DNA from: Paractinoplanes bogorensis
Lineage (GTDB): Bacteria > Actinomycetota > Actinomycetes > Mycobacteriales > Micromonosporaceae
Direction: 5' to 3'
NCBI RefSeq assembly: GCF_018829635.1
Contig: NZ_JAHKKG010000018.1
Location: 62,001-126,000 of the forward strand
Length of the DNA stretch: 64,000 nucleotides
Under the pieces are notes generated by a model. That model searched no databases and had not been told where the DNA came from. It saw only the letters and a list, made by a program, of their open reading frames with translations. Positions 41,127-49,690 of the stretch are shown in pieces (position 1 is the first letter of the stretch; every line of letters starts with the position of its first letter). Position numbers and translations under genes: made by a program.

Positions 41127-44100
41127 CCGCCGCCCTCCCGCGCATGTCGGCCGGTCTGACCGTGCCGTTCGCCCGGGGCGCCGACCTGCTGGAGCTGACG
41201 CTGCTGCCGTCGGGGCAGGTCGCGTCCTACGACTTCGCCGAGCATCACGCGCAGTTCGGCGTCGAGCCCCGCCCCGCGTACACCCTGATGGCCGTGAGCC
41301 CGATCGACGCCGCGACCGTGGTGACGGTCGGTTTCGACCTTCCGGGGGGAGGCAACGGCGAGTTGACCGTACGGGTACCGCCGGGCACCGCCGCAGGCAC
41401 GTCGTTCGGCTTCGAGGCGCCGCCCGGTGCGATCCTGCGGACGGTCACGCCCGGCCCGTGGCGCCTGACCGCGCTGCTCGGCATGATGGCGCGGCTGCTG
41501 TGGACGATCGCGGCCGAACGTGACGTCCTCGACGGGCAGGCCGACGTCCTGCGCACCCGGGCCCGGATCATCGGCGAGGCCACCGGCGCCACCCTCGACC
41601 TGATCGGTTACGACCTCGGTGTCCCCCGGTTCCCGCCGCTGCCCTACGCACAGCAGGACGACACGATCGCGCTCTACCACCTCGACGACGAGCGGGCCAC
41701 ACCGATCCGGGATGCGTGGGTGCTCTACTCCGGTGGTCCCGGCCATCCGGGCGTGGCGACCGCGGACGTGGAGGCCCGCGTACCCGGCCGTTTCGGGACG
41801 GGCATGCGGTTCTCGCCCGGCGCGGAGATCACGGTCGCGCACCACGCCGAGCTCGCGACCGGCGCCACCGCGAGCCTGACCGCCGAGTGTTTCGTCAAAC
41901 CCGGCGACGGCACCATCCTGTCCAAACAGGACCCGTCCGACGCGACCCGGCCCGGCTGGCAGCTCGGGGTCGGCGACTTCGGCCGTGGCCTGCCCCGCAA
42001 CGTACGGCTGCTGATCAGCGACGGCACCGACGTCATCGAGCTGTACGCGAACCGCAGCCTCTCCGCTGCCCGCTTCACCCACCTCGCCGCCGTGGTGGAC
42101 CGGGCGGCCGGAGCGGTACGTCTCGTCGTCGACGGCACGATCGCCGACCGTAAACCGTTGGCGGGGCTCGGATCGCTGGCCAACACGCAGCCCGTCCGGA
42201 TCGGGCGCTCGTTCACCGGCACGATCGACGAGGTGCGGCTGTCCGCGGCCGCCCGGGACACGTTCTTCCCGGTGCTCGGCGAGGCCGACGACAGCTACCG
42301 CAAGCGGCTGGGCATCTTCCGCCGCTGGGTGCTGCCCACCCCGGCCGGGCTGCGCGACGCGGTCAACGACGTGGCCGGCCCGATCGCCGGCGTGGCGACC
42401 CCGTTCGTCGTCGACGACGTCAACGCCTCTCTCGTGCAGGCCACCCGCGTGGTTTCCGTGCTTCCCCTCGAGGTCCCGGCCGGCGGCACCATGGACGACA
42501 CCGGCCGGATCCGTCTCACCGAGGCCGAGGTGCTCGGCACCCCCGCCGACGACGCGTCCTTCTCCGACCGCATCCTGGTCGACGGCACCGACCCGCGGGC
42601 CGGCTTCCAGGGCAGCCCGCTCATGCGTCCCGGCACCCGGGCGGCGTTGCGGGCCATGCTCGACGTGCTCCCCGCCGGGCTCACCGTCCGGTCCGGCTTC
42701 GATCCGGCCGCGGCCGACCTGCGGGCCACCGGCCGCGCCCTGATCCTGTCCCACGACGTCTTCTCGCCGGGCCGGCTCGCCGGCTTCGCCCTGCGGGCCG
42801 GGTTCGGCTTCGTCGCCCCCCGGTCGACCGACCTGTACGCGTCGGCCCGCTCGACCGACTCGGTCGAGATCATCGCCGGGCCGGGCGGAACGGCCACCCC
42901 GCAGAACGGTTTCGACGTGCTCACGGGACAGACCCTCGCGCTGCGCCTGGAGCCCGCGCCGCCGCCGGGCGCTGCCGTGTCGTGGTCGGTCATCCCGTGC
43001 GGGGGCGGCCGGGCGGGCGTCTCGAGCCGCCGCGACCAGCGGGACGTGCTGCTCACCGCCGACCGGCCGGGCCCGCTCGTGGTCACGGTGCAGGTCCGCG
43101 ACCGGGGCAAGGCGTTCATCGCCGACCGGCGCCTGCGGATCGGCGTCGCGACGCTCGACGCGGGGCAGAGCCTGGGCACGCCACCGGCCGCGACGTTGCG
43201 CCCCGAGGACCGTACGCATCCGGTCTATCTCGTGCCGGCGCCCGTCCGGTTCCGGGCGACCGGCGGTCCGGAGAGCCGCCGCGTGCACCCGGCCGTGGCC
43301 GATCGTCTGACCACTCTCGTCCCCCTGCTGCCGCCCGGTGATCCCGAGCTGACCAGCGCGTGGGATCCGGCCTCGGACGGGCCGGCCGGCTCCGGCTATG
43401 TGATCACGTTGCGGCTGGGCGGCTCCACGACCACCCTGGCCCGGCTCGGCGCCCTCGCCTACGCCGCCGGTTTCGACTTCGTGGCCAGCGACGGCACCAC
43501 CCTGACCCTGGCCTGCGGTCTGTCCCCGGACGTGGTGATCGACGGCCCGGAAACGACCGCCGTGGGCTCGAGCGTCGAACTCGGCATCCGGTCGTCGCCG
43601 TTGTCCTCGCTGACCGTGGCCGCGCTCGCCGTCGCGGCCGGCCTGGTGTGGACGGTCAACACCGAGACCGAGACGGTCAGCGCGCTCGACCCGGCCGGCG
43701 GCGAGGTCAAGGCCTGCGTCAAGACCGGGCTGAGCCCGATCGCGATCGCCGCCGCTCCCGACGAGAGCCTCCTGCTGGTGGCCGACACCGGGGACACCAC
43801 GGTCACCGTCATCACCACCGCCGACCGGCGGGTCGCCGGGCGGATCCAGGTCACGGGCGCGCCGATCGCCGTGACCTTCCGCCCGGACGGGGCCCGGGCG
43901 TACGTCGCGATGCTGCCGGGCCGGATCGCCGAGATCGACCCCGTCACCCGTACGGTGACCGCCTTCATCGACCTCGGCGTGGCTCCCACCGCGATGGCCT
44001 GCGAACCCGGCGGGGCGCGGCTGTGGATCACGACCGGGAACGGCCGGCTGCGCTCCGTCGCCCTGCCCCAGTTCCAGCTCACCGGCGCCGACCTGAACCT

Positions 44101-44905
44101 GGCCGGTGGCGTGCCGGCCGGCCTCGCGGTGAGCGACACCCTCGGCTATGTGACCCTCCCTGAGGTGCCCTGCCTGCGGGTCGTCAACCTCGGCGTCGCA
44201 CCCTCCCTGCGGGCGGCCTTCACCGACGTCGGTAGCACGCCCACCTCGGTGACCCTCGACCCGGCCGGTGACCTGGTCTACGTCGGCGACCTCGGTGGTG
44301 GTGGCCGGCTGCATCGGCGGCACGCGGACGGCACACCCCACACGCCGCCCTCGGTCGCCCAGCCGGACCCGGCCGCCATCGCCACCGGCGGAGGGCACGT
44401 CTACGTCGCCGGGCGGATGACGGTGTCCGTGCTGGACGCCGCCGACGCGTCGCTCGAGGCGACCTGGCCGCTCGGGCTCGGGCTCGGCGAGCGGTTCATC
44501 TGGACGGTACGGGTCACCGGGGGCGCCCAGGCGCAGCTGTCCAGCACCACCGGGTCGCGGATCACCCTCACCGGTGGGAAAGCCGGGCCGGTGCAGGTGC
44601 GTGTCGTGCTGCAGCAGCCGGGCGGCACCCCGCCGTACACCGTGCGGGTCGGATTCGCCCAGGCTCTGCTCGACCTGGAGGCGGCCGGCGGCGAGGTCGT
44701 CGTCCGCAAGGACCAGTACGACCTCGTGATGAACGTGCTCAACCACCTGTGCCCGGTCGGCGTCGAGATCGACACCCGAGCGGTCCGGGAGCACGTGCTC
44801 GAGCTCCGCGACGCCCTGCTCGAGGCGTTCCCGCCGTACACGTACCCCGACTTCCGCGCCCGCGGCCCGCGCCCACCGGGCTGGACCTTCGGCCTGGACC
44901 CCTAG
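41123..44905 (+). CDS. Giant tail-I-like protein with LamG-like and YVTN beta-propeller regions
   Basis: This 1,260-residue protein occupies the tail protein I position after gp47/J. Residues 1-180 contain the wedge-like part (LRTVTPGPWRLTALLGMMAR). About 184-375 is a LamG/concanavalin-like domain (IALYHLDDERATPIRDAW to GTIDEVRLSAAAR), a common carbohydrate-binding fold. A second wedge-like part (GEADDSYRKRLGIFRRWVLP) and repeated ~100-residue beta modules follow. About 839-1,105 is a YVTN-type beta-propeller (GLVWTVNTETETVSALDPAG and similar blades). The last 70 residues are helical. The particle would thus carry sugar- or surface-binding domains at the baseplate. Gene fusion of tail I with adhesive domains is likely. 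Confidence 0.78.
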   Translation: MTAALPRMSAGLTVPFARGADLLELTLLPSGQVASYDFAEHHAQFGVEPRPAYTLMAVSPIDAATVVTVGFDLPGGGNGELTVRVPPGTAAGTSFGFEAPPGAILRTVTPGPWRLTALLGMMARLLWTIAAERDVLDGQADVLRTRARIIGEATGATLDLIGYDLGVPRFPPLPYAQQDDTIALYHLDDERATPIRDAWVLYSGGPGHPGVATADVEARVPGRFGTGMRFSPGAEITVAHHAELATGATASLTAECFVKPGDGTILSKQDPSDATRPGWQLGVGDFGRGLPRNVRLLISDGTDVIELYANRSLSAARFTHLAAVVDRAAGAVRLVVDGTIADRKPLAGLGSLANTQPVRIGRSFTGTIDEVRLSAAARDTFFPVLGEADDSYRKRLGIFRRWVLPTPAGLRDAVNDVAGPIAGVATPFVVDDVNASLVQATRVVSVLPLEVPAGGTMDDTGRIRLTEAEVLGTPADDASFSDRILVDGTDPRAGFQGSPLMRPGTRAALRAMLDVLPAGLTVRSGFDPAAADLRATGRALILSHDVFSPGRLAGFALRAGFGFVAPRSTDLYASARSTDSVEIIAGPGGTATPQNGFDVLTGQTLALRLEPAPPPGAAVSWSVIPCGGGRAGVSSRRDQRDVLLTADRPGPLVVTVQVRDRGKAFIADRRLRIGVATLDAGQSLGTPPAATLRPEDRTHPVYLVPAPVRFRATGGPESRRVHPAVADRLTTLVPLLPPGDPELTSAWDPASDGPAGSGYVITLRLGGSTTTLARLGALAYAAGFDFVASDGTTLTLACGLSPDVVIDGPETTAVGSSVELGIRSSPLSSLTVAALAVAAGLVWTVNTETETVSALDPAGGEVKACVKTGLSPIAIAAAPDESLLLVADTGDTTVTVITTADRRVAGRIQVTGAPIAVTFRPDGARAYVAMLPGRIAEIDPVTRTVTAFIDLGVAPTAMACEPGGARLWITTGNGRLRSVALPQFQLTGADLNLAGGVPAGLAVSDTLGYVTLPEVPCLRVVNLGVAPSLRAAFTDVGSTPTSVTLDPAGDLVYVGDLGGGGRLHRRHADGTPHTPPSVAQPDPAAIATGGGHVYVAGRMTVSVLDAADASLEATWPLGLGLGERFIWTVRVTGGAQAQLSSTTGSRITLTGGKAGPVQVRVVLQQPGGTPPYTVRVGFAQALLDLEAAGGEVVVRKDQYDLVMNVLNHLCPVGVEIDTRAVREHVLELRDALLEAFPPYTYPDFRARGPRPPGWTFGLDP

Positions 44906-44915
44906 GAGGAACCGG

Positions 44916-45524
44916 ATGACCGTCAACTACGAGCCCAAGTTCCGGCACGTCGACTGGGTGGACAACGTCGACCGGGTGCGGGCGGCCGGCGACAACGGCT
45001 TCAACGACCGCTTCCACTCCCTGGAGAACGAGTTCGACCTGATCGCCGGGGTCGTCGACGACGTCGGTAAGGAGCTCGACCGCCTGGGCCGCGCGCCCAC
45101 GGCGCAGGAGGTGAACACCACGCTGGCCCCGACGCTCACCACCCTCGGCGACCGCTGGGACCACGTCCTCGGTGGCGCCGTCAAACCGCCGGGAGCCACC
45201 CAGGCCAGCGGGTTCATGGCGGTCCAGCTCCCGCAGGGCGTCACGATCCTGCGGCTGGCGATCTTCGGCCGCAAGGACAGCGGCAACCTGGAGGTCGGGC
45301 TGCGCCGGCAGAGCATCGCGGCCGGCGCCACGACCGAGCTCATCGTCTCGATCAGCGCCCCCAACGGCTCTTTTACCGGCCCGCCCAAGGGCGCGCCTCC
45401 CGGTGCCATCTCCCGGGTCGACAACGACCAGTTCCGCTACTACCTGACCGCCGAACTGGACACCGCGCCCGGTAACGCGGTCGTCCGGCTCGACGCCTTC
45501 CAGATCACCCACATCGCGTCCTGA
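44916..45524 (+). CDS. Probable tail fibre/baseplate-associated protein
   Basis: This 202-residue protein starts at an ATG behind AGGAGG. Residues 1-70 are helical and coiled-coil-like (FHSLENEFDLIAGVVDDVGK), and the C-terminal 120 residues are strand-rich (FMAVQLPQGVTILRLAIFGR). The pattern resembles short trimeric fibres with an N-terminal anchor and a C-terminal receptor-binding head. It lies between the giant tail-I-like gene and the last structural gene, where fibres are usual. The assignment rests on position. Confidence 0.55.
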   Translation: MTVNYEPKFRHVDWVDNVDRVRAAGDNGFNDRFHSLENEFDLIAGVVDDVGKELDRLGRAPTAQEVNTTLAPTLTTLGDRWDHVLGGAVKPPGATQASGFMAVQLPQGVTILRLAIFGRKDSGNLEVGLRRQSIAAGATTELIVSISAPNGSFTGPPKGAPPGAISRVDNDQFRYYLTAELDTAPGNAVVRLDAFQITHIAS

Positions 45525-45536
45525 AGGAGTACTCCC

Positions 45537-46571
45537 ATGCCCAAGGTGCCCGGAGATCTCTACATCAAGTACGACGCCGCCGACCTCGGCACCGCCGAGA
45601 TCCCGGCCGGGGCCGCCTTCTGGGCCTCGCCGTCCATCTGGCTGTCCGACGTCGACGGCAACACCCTCACCCGGGCCACCACCGGTAAGGACACGGTGAT
45701 CAACGTCCAGGTCGACAGCGTCGACGCCGACTCGCGTACGGGCGTCAAGGTCCAGGTGTGGGTCTCTGACTTCACCCAGGGTGGCGTCGGGCCGCAGACG
45801 GGACTGGCCAGCGGAGGCGGCGCGGCCGGGCGGATCACGACGATCCAGGGGATCGTGTCGAAGGCATCGCCCGGCGTGGCCCACGTGACATGGCAGCCGA
45901 CCGCCGCCGACCTGATCAACTCGCCCAACCCGGACGAGGGCCACATCTGTGTCGGCGCCAACGCCTTCGTCGAGAACACGCCGCCGCCCGACGGCGCCCG
46001 CGTGACCGGCGGGGTCCTCAACGTCATCGAAGACCGGCATCACGGCTGGAAGAACATCACCGTCGTCAGGTCGGCCAACAAGGTCGGTACCTTCATCACA
46101 TTCCGGATGGGCGACCCGGGCACCGAGAACGGCGAGTTCGAGGTGACCGCCGAGGACATCGGCGCGTTCGGGCCGCTCGAGGCCGAGACCCTGCTGGCCC
46201 AGGGCTTCGTCGACCTCGTCGACGGCGCCGAGGTTCGCCCGATCCCGGCCGCCTGTCTGCGCGAGCCGCGCGAGCGCACCCGCCTGGCTCAGGGCGGCAC
46301 GCTCGTGCTCACCGGCATGCCGGAGACCACCCCGCTGCGGCCGGCCGAGCGGCGGGCGAAGTTCACGCTGGTCACCGCCGAGGGCCGCGACCAGACACTG
46401 TGCATGAAGGCGGTGCCCGGCGCCGAGGTGCCGGTCATCTTCGCCCTGGAGGGCAACGGGGAACCGGGCGAGGTGCACGTCATCGATGTCGTCCAGCGCA
46501 CCACCGATGGTCTCGTTCTCGGCGGCGCTCGGGTGATCGCCGTCAACGTTCCGGAGTGGCACTGCTGCTGA
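45537..46571 (+). CDS. Probable receptor-binding/tail-surface protein, last gene of the tail-like locus
   Basis: This 344-residue protein begins MPKVPGDLYIKYDAADLGTA. It is beta-rich, with PSIWLSDVDGNT, VQVWVSDFTQGG and VLNVIEDRHHGWKNITV. It contains two Ig-like halves and ends with a Cys-Cys pair (NVPEWHCC). No export signal is seen, so it should be part of the intracellularly assembled particle. Similar 'SPSIWL-D-GN' proteins occur from memory beside actinobacterial tail loci. A GAAGGAG site precedes the ATG. The operon seems to end here, with the long hairpin downstream. Confidence 0.55.
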   Translation: MPKVPGDLYIKYDAADLGTAEIPAGAAFWASPSIWLSDVDGNTLTRATTGKDTVINVQVDSVDADSRTGVKVQVWVSDFTQGGVGPQTGLASGGGAAGRITTIQGIVSKASPGVAHVTWQPTAADLINSPNPDEGHICVGANAFVENTPPPDGARVTGGVLNVIEDRHHGWKNITVVRSANKVGTFITFRMGDPGTENGEFEVTAEDIGAFGPLEAETLLAQGFVDLVDGAEVRPIPAACLREPRERTRLAQGGTLVLTGMPETTPLRPAERRAKFTLVTAEGRDQTLCMKAVPGAEVPVIFALEGNGEPGEVHVIDVVQRTTDGLVLGGARVIAVNVPEWHCC

Positions 46572-46613
46572 AAGGAGGAACCTCGCCCGGTGTGACGGGT
46601 CCATGACAACGCA

Positions 46614-46673
46614 CCCTCCGCAAATCCCCGACGATGGCCTTCGGAACGTCGAGGGTTCGTTCGTTGCGGAGGG
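46614..46673 (+). terminator. Long two-tier inverted repeat after the tail-like operon
   Basis: CCCTCCGCAA (46614-46623) pairs perfectly with TTGCGGAGGG (46664-46673). Inside, CCCCGACG and CGTCGAGGG form a second stem around an ATGGCCTTCGGAA loop. It may terminate the structural operon, or act as a leader hairpin for the activator gene that starts 18 bases later. There is no T tract. Confidence 0.55.
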
Positions 46674-46690
46674 CGGTGGGTCATGTGCGG

Positions 46691-47440
46691 GTGACCGACG
46701 AGAGGTTGCCGCCGATACGGGACGGCGCCGCCACCATGCGCGTCCGGGTGCTGCACGGATTCGAGTTCAGCGAGCGGGGGAGCGTGCTCGCGCTGCCGGC
46801 CAACGTCGAGCGCGTCATCGCCCTGCTCGCCGTGCGCGAGCGCCCGCAGCATCGCAACACGGTCGCCGCCACGCTGTGGTCCGACACCACTGTCGACCGG
46901 GCCGCGGCCAGTCTCCGTACCGCTCTCTGGCAGAGCCGCCGGATCGTCGGTGGGTGCCTCGCCGGGGCGGGGGCCTATCTGACCGTCGCGGCAGTCGTCG
47001 ACGTGGACGTGCGGCGTGTCGGCCGGCAGATCCAGCGCCTGTTCGACGCCGGGACGACGCTCGACGACGCGGACTGCAACCCGCGCGACCTGGCCGGCGA
47101 CCTGCTGCCCGAGTGGGACGAGGAGTGGCTGGTCTTCGAGCGGGAACGGCTGCGGCAGCTGCGCATCCACGCCCTGGAGGCGCTGTGCCGCAAGCTGTCC
47201 GCGGCCGGCCGGTCCGGCGAGGCGATCGACGCCGGGCTCGCCGCGGTGGGAGCCGAGCCGCTGCGGGAGAGCGCCCAGCGCGCCCTCATCCAGGCCCACC
47301 TCGACGAGGGCAATGTCAGTGAGGCCCGCCGTCAGTACCACGCCTATCGGGAGCTGCTGCTGGACTCGCTCGAGATCGAACCCTCGGACGGGTTGCGTTC
47401 TCTCGTCCTGGGCGGCGTCGCGCGCCCCCACGCAAGCTGA
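46691..47440 (+). CDS. BTAD-domain (SARP-like) transcriptional activator
   Basis: This protein has 249 residues from the GTG at 46691; an ATG at 46736 gives 234. The N-terminal part (VLHGFEFSERGSVLALPANV, then VAATLWSDTTVDRAAASLRT) is a SARP-type winged helix. The C-terminal TPR-like bacterial transcriptional activation domain includes RQLRIHALEALCRKLSAAGR and EARRQYHAYRELLLDSLEIE. Such proteins switch on secondary-metabolite or other clusters in actinobacteria. Placed right after the tail-like operon and separated by the hairpin, it is the best candidate for control of that operon. Confidence 0.82.
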   Translation: MTDERLPPIRDGAATMRVRVLHGFEFSERGSVLALPANVERVIALLAVRERPQHRNTVAATLWSDTTVDRAAASLRTALWQSRRIVGGCLAGAGAYLTVAAVVDVDVRRVGRQIQRLFDAGTTLDDADCNPRDLAGDLLPEWDEEWLVFERERLRQLRIHALEALCRKLSAAGRSGEAIDAGLAAVGAEPLRESAQRALIQAHLDEGNVSEARRQYHAYRELLLDSLEIEPSDGLRSLVLGGVARPHAS

Positions 47441-47491
47441 CAGTGGTTACTAAGGTGGAGGCCGCCGGTTTGAGCGTTGCGAAGGACAGCC

Positions 47492-48931
47492 ATGGCCACC
47501 CGCCTCGAAGAGTTGCACGGGCATCAGTACTCGATGCAGCGCATCGTCAGCGCCCTGACCCACCACGATCCCGACCCGGGTGGTCGGCGGGGGCCTCGGC
47601 ATCTGACGTTGACGCTGGTCAGTGCGATGATCGCGGCCCTGCTGCTGGTGGGTGTGCTGGTCTATGGCGTGATCACCGGGCGGGGTACGCCCACGCAGCT
47701 GCGCGGCACCACCAGCGTGCTCATCGAGAAGGAGACCGGCGCCCAGTTCGTTTATGTGAAGAGTGACGACCGGCTGCATCCGGTGCTCAACTTCGCCTCC
47801 GGACTGCTGCTGGCCGAAGGGTCGGGTGGGCAGGCCACCACCGTACGGCGGGATCGGTTGGCTGATCTGCGCCGGGACGAGAAGGTGCAGCTCGGGGCCA
47901 CCCTCGGGATTCCGGATGCGCCCAACTCGCTTCCGCAGAGCCGGGAGCTGATCCGGGAGCCGTGGGCGGTCTGTGTGCAAGGAGTCGGCACGGCCGCGTC
48001 CAGCACCGATGTCCTGATCGGAACGGGGGCGGTGGGCGGCGGCCGGGCGCTGGCGGTGGCCTCGGCCGATGCGGCCGGTGAGGCGCTGCTCGTACGGGTG
48101 CCGGATCAGCAGAACACCTTCCTCGTCTTCGGGAACCGTAAGTTGCGGCTGGCCAACTCGGCGGTGGCGCTGGCGGCGTTCGGGTGGGCGGGGCGGCAGG
48201 CCCAGACAGTGACGGCGGCCTGGCTCAACTCGCTGCCGCAGGGGCCCGACGTGAGCACGCCGCGGATTCCGGGGCTGGGCGAGCAGTCCCGGGTGGTCGA
48301 GGCGCCGGTGGGGCGTCTGCTGCGAGCGCCGGGGCCCAACGGTGACCAGTGGGCGGTCGTACGGCGTGATGACGTTCAGCCGTTGACCGAGGTGCAGGCG
48401 CGGCTGCTGCAGGCGGATCCGGCGGCCGACGTCGGGTCGCCGGTGACCATCAACACCAGCGATTTCGCCCGGCTTCCGCTCGACTCGGGGCCGTTGCCGG
48501 CCGGGGCCGATCAGCTGCCCAAGACGGTGCCGACGCTGGCCGCGATCTCCGGTACGGCGTGTGCCCAGTTCCCCGACGCGGCGACCACCCCGAAGATCGT
48601 GGTCGACCCGACGGCCATCGCTCCGGCGGCCGCGGCCGCGAAGACCGGCACGCCGGTCAACTCCCGGGCGGCGGCGGCCGACCGGGTGAGTGTCCCGTTC
48701 GGTAAGGGCGTGCTGGTTCGTTCGGTGCCGTCGGGGAGCGCTCCGGCCGGCTCGGGAACGTTCTCGATCGTCACCGACAACGGCGTCCGTCATGCGATCG
48801 GCGACACCGACGCGCTGACCCGGCTCGGGTACGGGCAGGCCACCCCGCAGAACATGCTCTCGGAGATCGTCAGCCTCCTGCCCGAAGGACCGGCCCTGAG
48901 CATCGAGGCGGCGAAGGCCGTGGCCGGATAG
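47492..48931 (+). CDS. eccB: Type VII secretion core protein EccB
   Basis: This 479-residue protein begins MATRLEELHGHQYSMQRIVS, close to the family start. One membrane segment (LVSAMIAALLLVGVLVYGVI) lies at about residues 40-60, and a large extracytoplasmic part carries the repeat-like RLLRAPGPNGDQWAVVRRDD region and two cysteines (AVCVQG, TACAQF) that form the conserved disulphide. In ESX machines EccB is an ATPase-linked outer-face component of the membrane complex. EccC, EccD, EccE and MycP are not visible here, so they must lie elsewhere or this copy is accessory. A toxin cassette follows. Confidence 0.9.
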   Translation: MATRLEELHGHQYSMQRIVSALTHHDPDPGGRRGPRHLTLTLVSAMIAALLLVGVLVYGVITGRGTPTQLRGTTSVLIEKETGAQFVYVKSDDRLHPVLNFASGLLLAEGSGGQATTVRRDRLADLRRDEKVQLGATLGIPDAPNSLPQSRELIREPWAVCVQGVGTAASSTDVLIGTGAVGGGRALAVASADAAGEALLVRVPDQQNTFLVFGNRKLRLANSAVALAAFGWAGRQAQTVTAAWLNSLPQGPDVSTPRIPGLGEQSRVVEAPVGRLLRAPGPNGDQWAVVRRDDVQPLTEVQARLLQADPAADVGSPVTINTSDFARLPLDSGPLPAGADQLPKTVPTLAAISGTACAQFPDAATTPKIVVDPTAIAPAAAAAKTGTPVNSRAAAADRVSVPFGKGVLVRSVPSGSAPAGSGTFSIVTDNGVRHAIGDTDALTRLGYGQATPQNMLSEIVSLLPEGPALSIEAAKAVAG

Positions 48932-48978
48932 ACACGCGTGGTTACCCTGTGCGTGGCCGTCGACACGGGAGGGGAGCC

Positions 48979-49359
48979 ATGCCGTACGACATCGATGCCG
49001 CCGAGGACTGGCTGGACGACTGGACGGCGAGCGTCAGCGCGCAGGCGGAACGGGCCGCGGAGCTGTCGCGGCGGGTGGCGGCGCTCACCGGGACGGCCGA
49101 GAGCCGGGACGGGTCGATCAAGGTCACGGTCGGTTCGTCGGGACAGGTCGAGTCGCTCGAGCTGACCGGCCAGCCCGAACTGGCCCGCCGCGTCATGGAC
49201 GTGATGCGCGACGCCCAAGCACAACTGGCCGGGCGCGTGGCCGGGCAGGTCGAGCAGACGGTCGGGTCCGACACCGAGACCGGGCGGGCCGTGATCCATT
49301 CGTTCGAGTCACGCTTCCCGGAGCGTACGGGCGATCCGGAGCCGGACGATGGCCGCTGA
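48979..49359 (+). CDS. YbaB/EbfC-family protein of the type VII locus
   Basis: This 126-residue protein starts at an ATG behind GGAGGGGAG. The first helix (AQAERAAELSRRVAALTGTA), the strand SIKVTVGSSGQVESLELTG and the second helix match the YbaB/EbfC fold. Free-standing YbaB binds DNA, but copies next to EspC-like genes are common in actinobacterial type VII loci and may be chaperones or regulators (family knowledge). It overlaps the next gene by 11 bp. Confidence 0.78.
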   Translation: MPYDIDAAEDWLDDWTASVSAQAERAAELSRRVAALTGTAESRDGSIKVTVGSSGQVESLELTGQPELARRVMDVMRDAQAQLAGRVAGQVEQTVGSDTETGRAVIHSFESRFPERTGDPEPDDGR

Positions 49360-49690
49360 CCAGGTCCAGTTCCCGGCCTACCAGGTCGAACGGCATGCGG
49401 GCAGCGTGGAGCGGGCGGCCGACGCCATGGAGACGGCCCGGGGCGCGGTGCATGAGGTCGCGATGGACTCCGAGGCGTACGGGAAACTCTGTCAGTTCCT
49501 GCCTGGGATCTTGAGCCCGGTCTTCGAGCTGGGGCTGGACGCACTGAACACGACGGTGGACGTGCTCGGCGAGTCGGCGGCGAAGCTGCGCGCCACCGCG
49601 GCCGACATGTCGGCGACGGACATCTCCAGCGGTCACCGGATCACCCGGGCGGGTGACGGCAACCGCCCGGCGATCGAGTTGCCGCTGTGA
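49349..49690 (+). CDS. EspC-like type VII secretion-associated protein
   Basis: This 113-residue helical protein starts MAADQVQFPAYQVERHAGSV. It has the length and helix-turn-helix layout of the EspC/WXG-like partners that are co-secreted with a large substrate. The second half contains LGLDALNTTVDVLGESAAKL. No signal peptide is present. It overlaps the toxin-like gene by 4 bp (GTGA), which suggests the two form a heterodimeric substrate pair for the ESX machine. Confidence 0.75.
   Translation: MAADQVQFPAYQVERHAGSVERAADAMETARGAVHEVAMDSEAYGKLCQFLPGILSPVFELGLDALNTTVDVLGESAAKLRATAADMSATDISSGHRITRAGDGNRPAIELPL

Noticed and set aside
40811-44926. 1,371-codon minus-strand open frame opposite the giant tail-I-like gene
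   Set aside because: It is low-complexity Arg/Gly/Asp-rich shadow sequence. The plus-strand gene has LamG and propeller patterns and a coupled start.
27954-46571. Complete prophage
   Set aside because: No terminase, portal, capsid, integrase, replication or lysis gene is present. The locus contains tail-type genes only.
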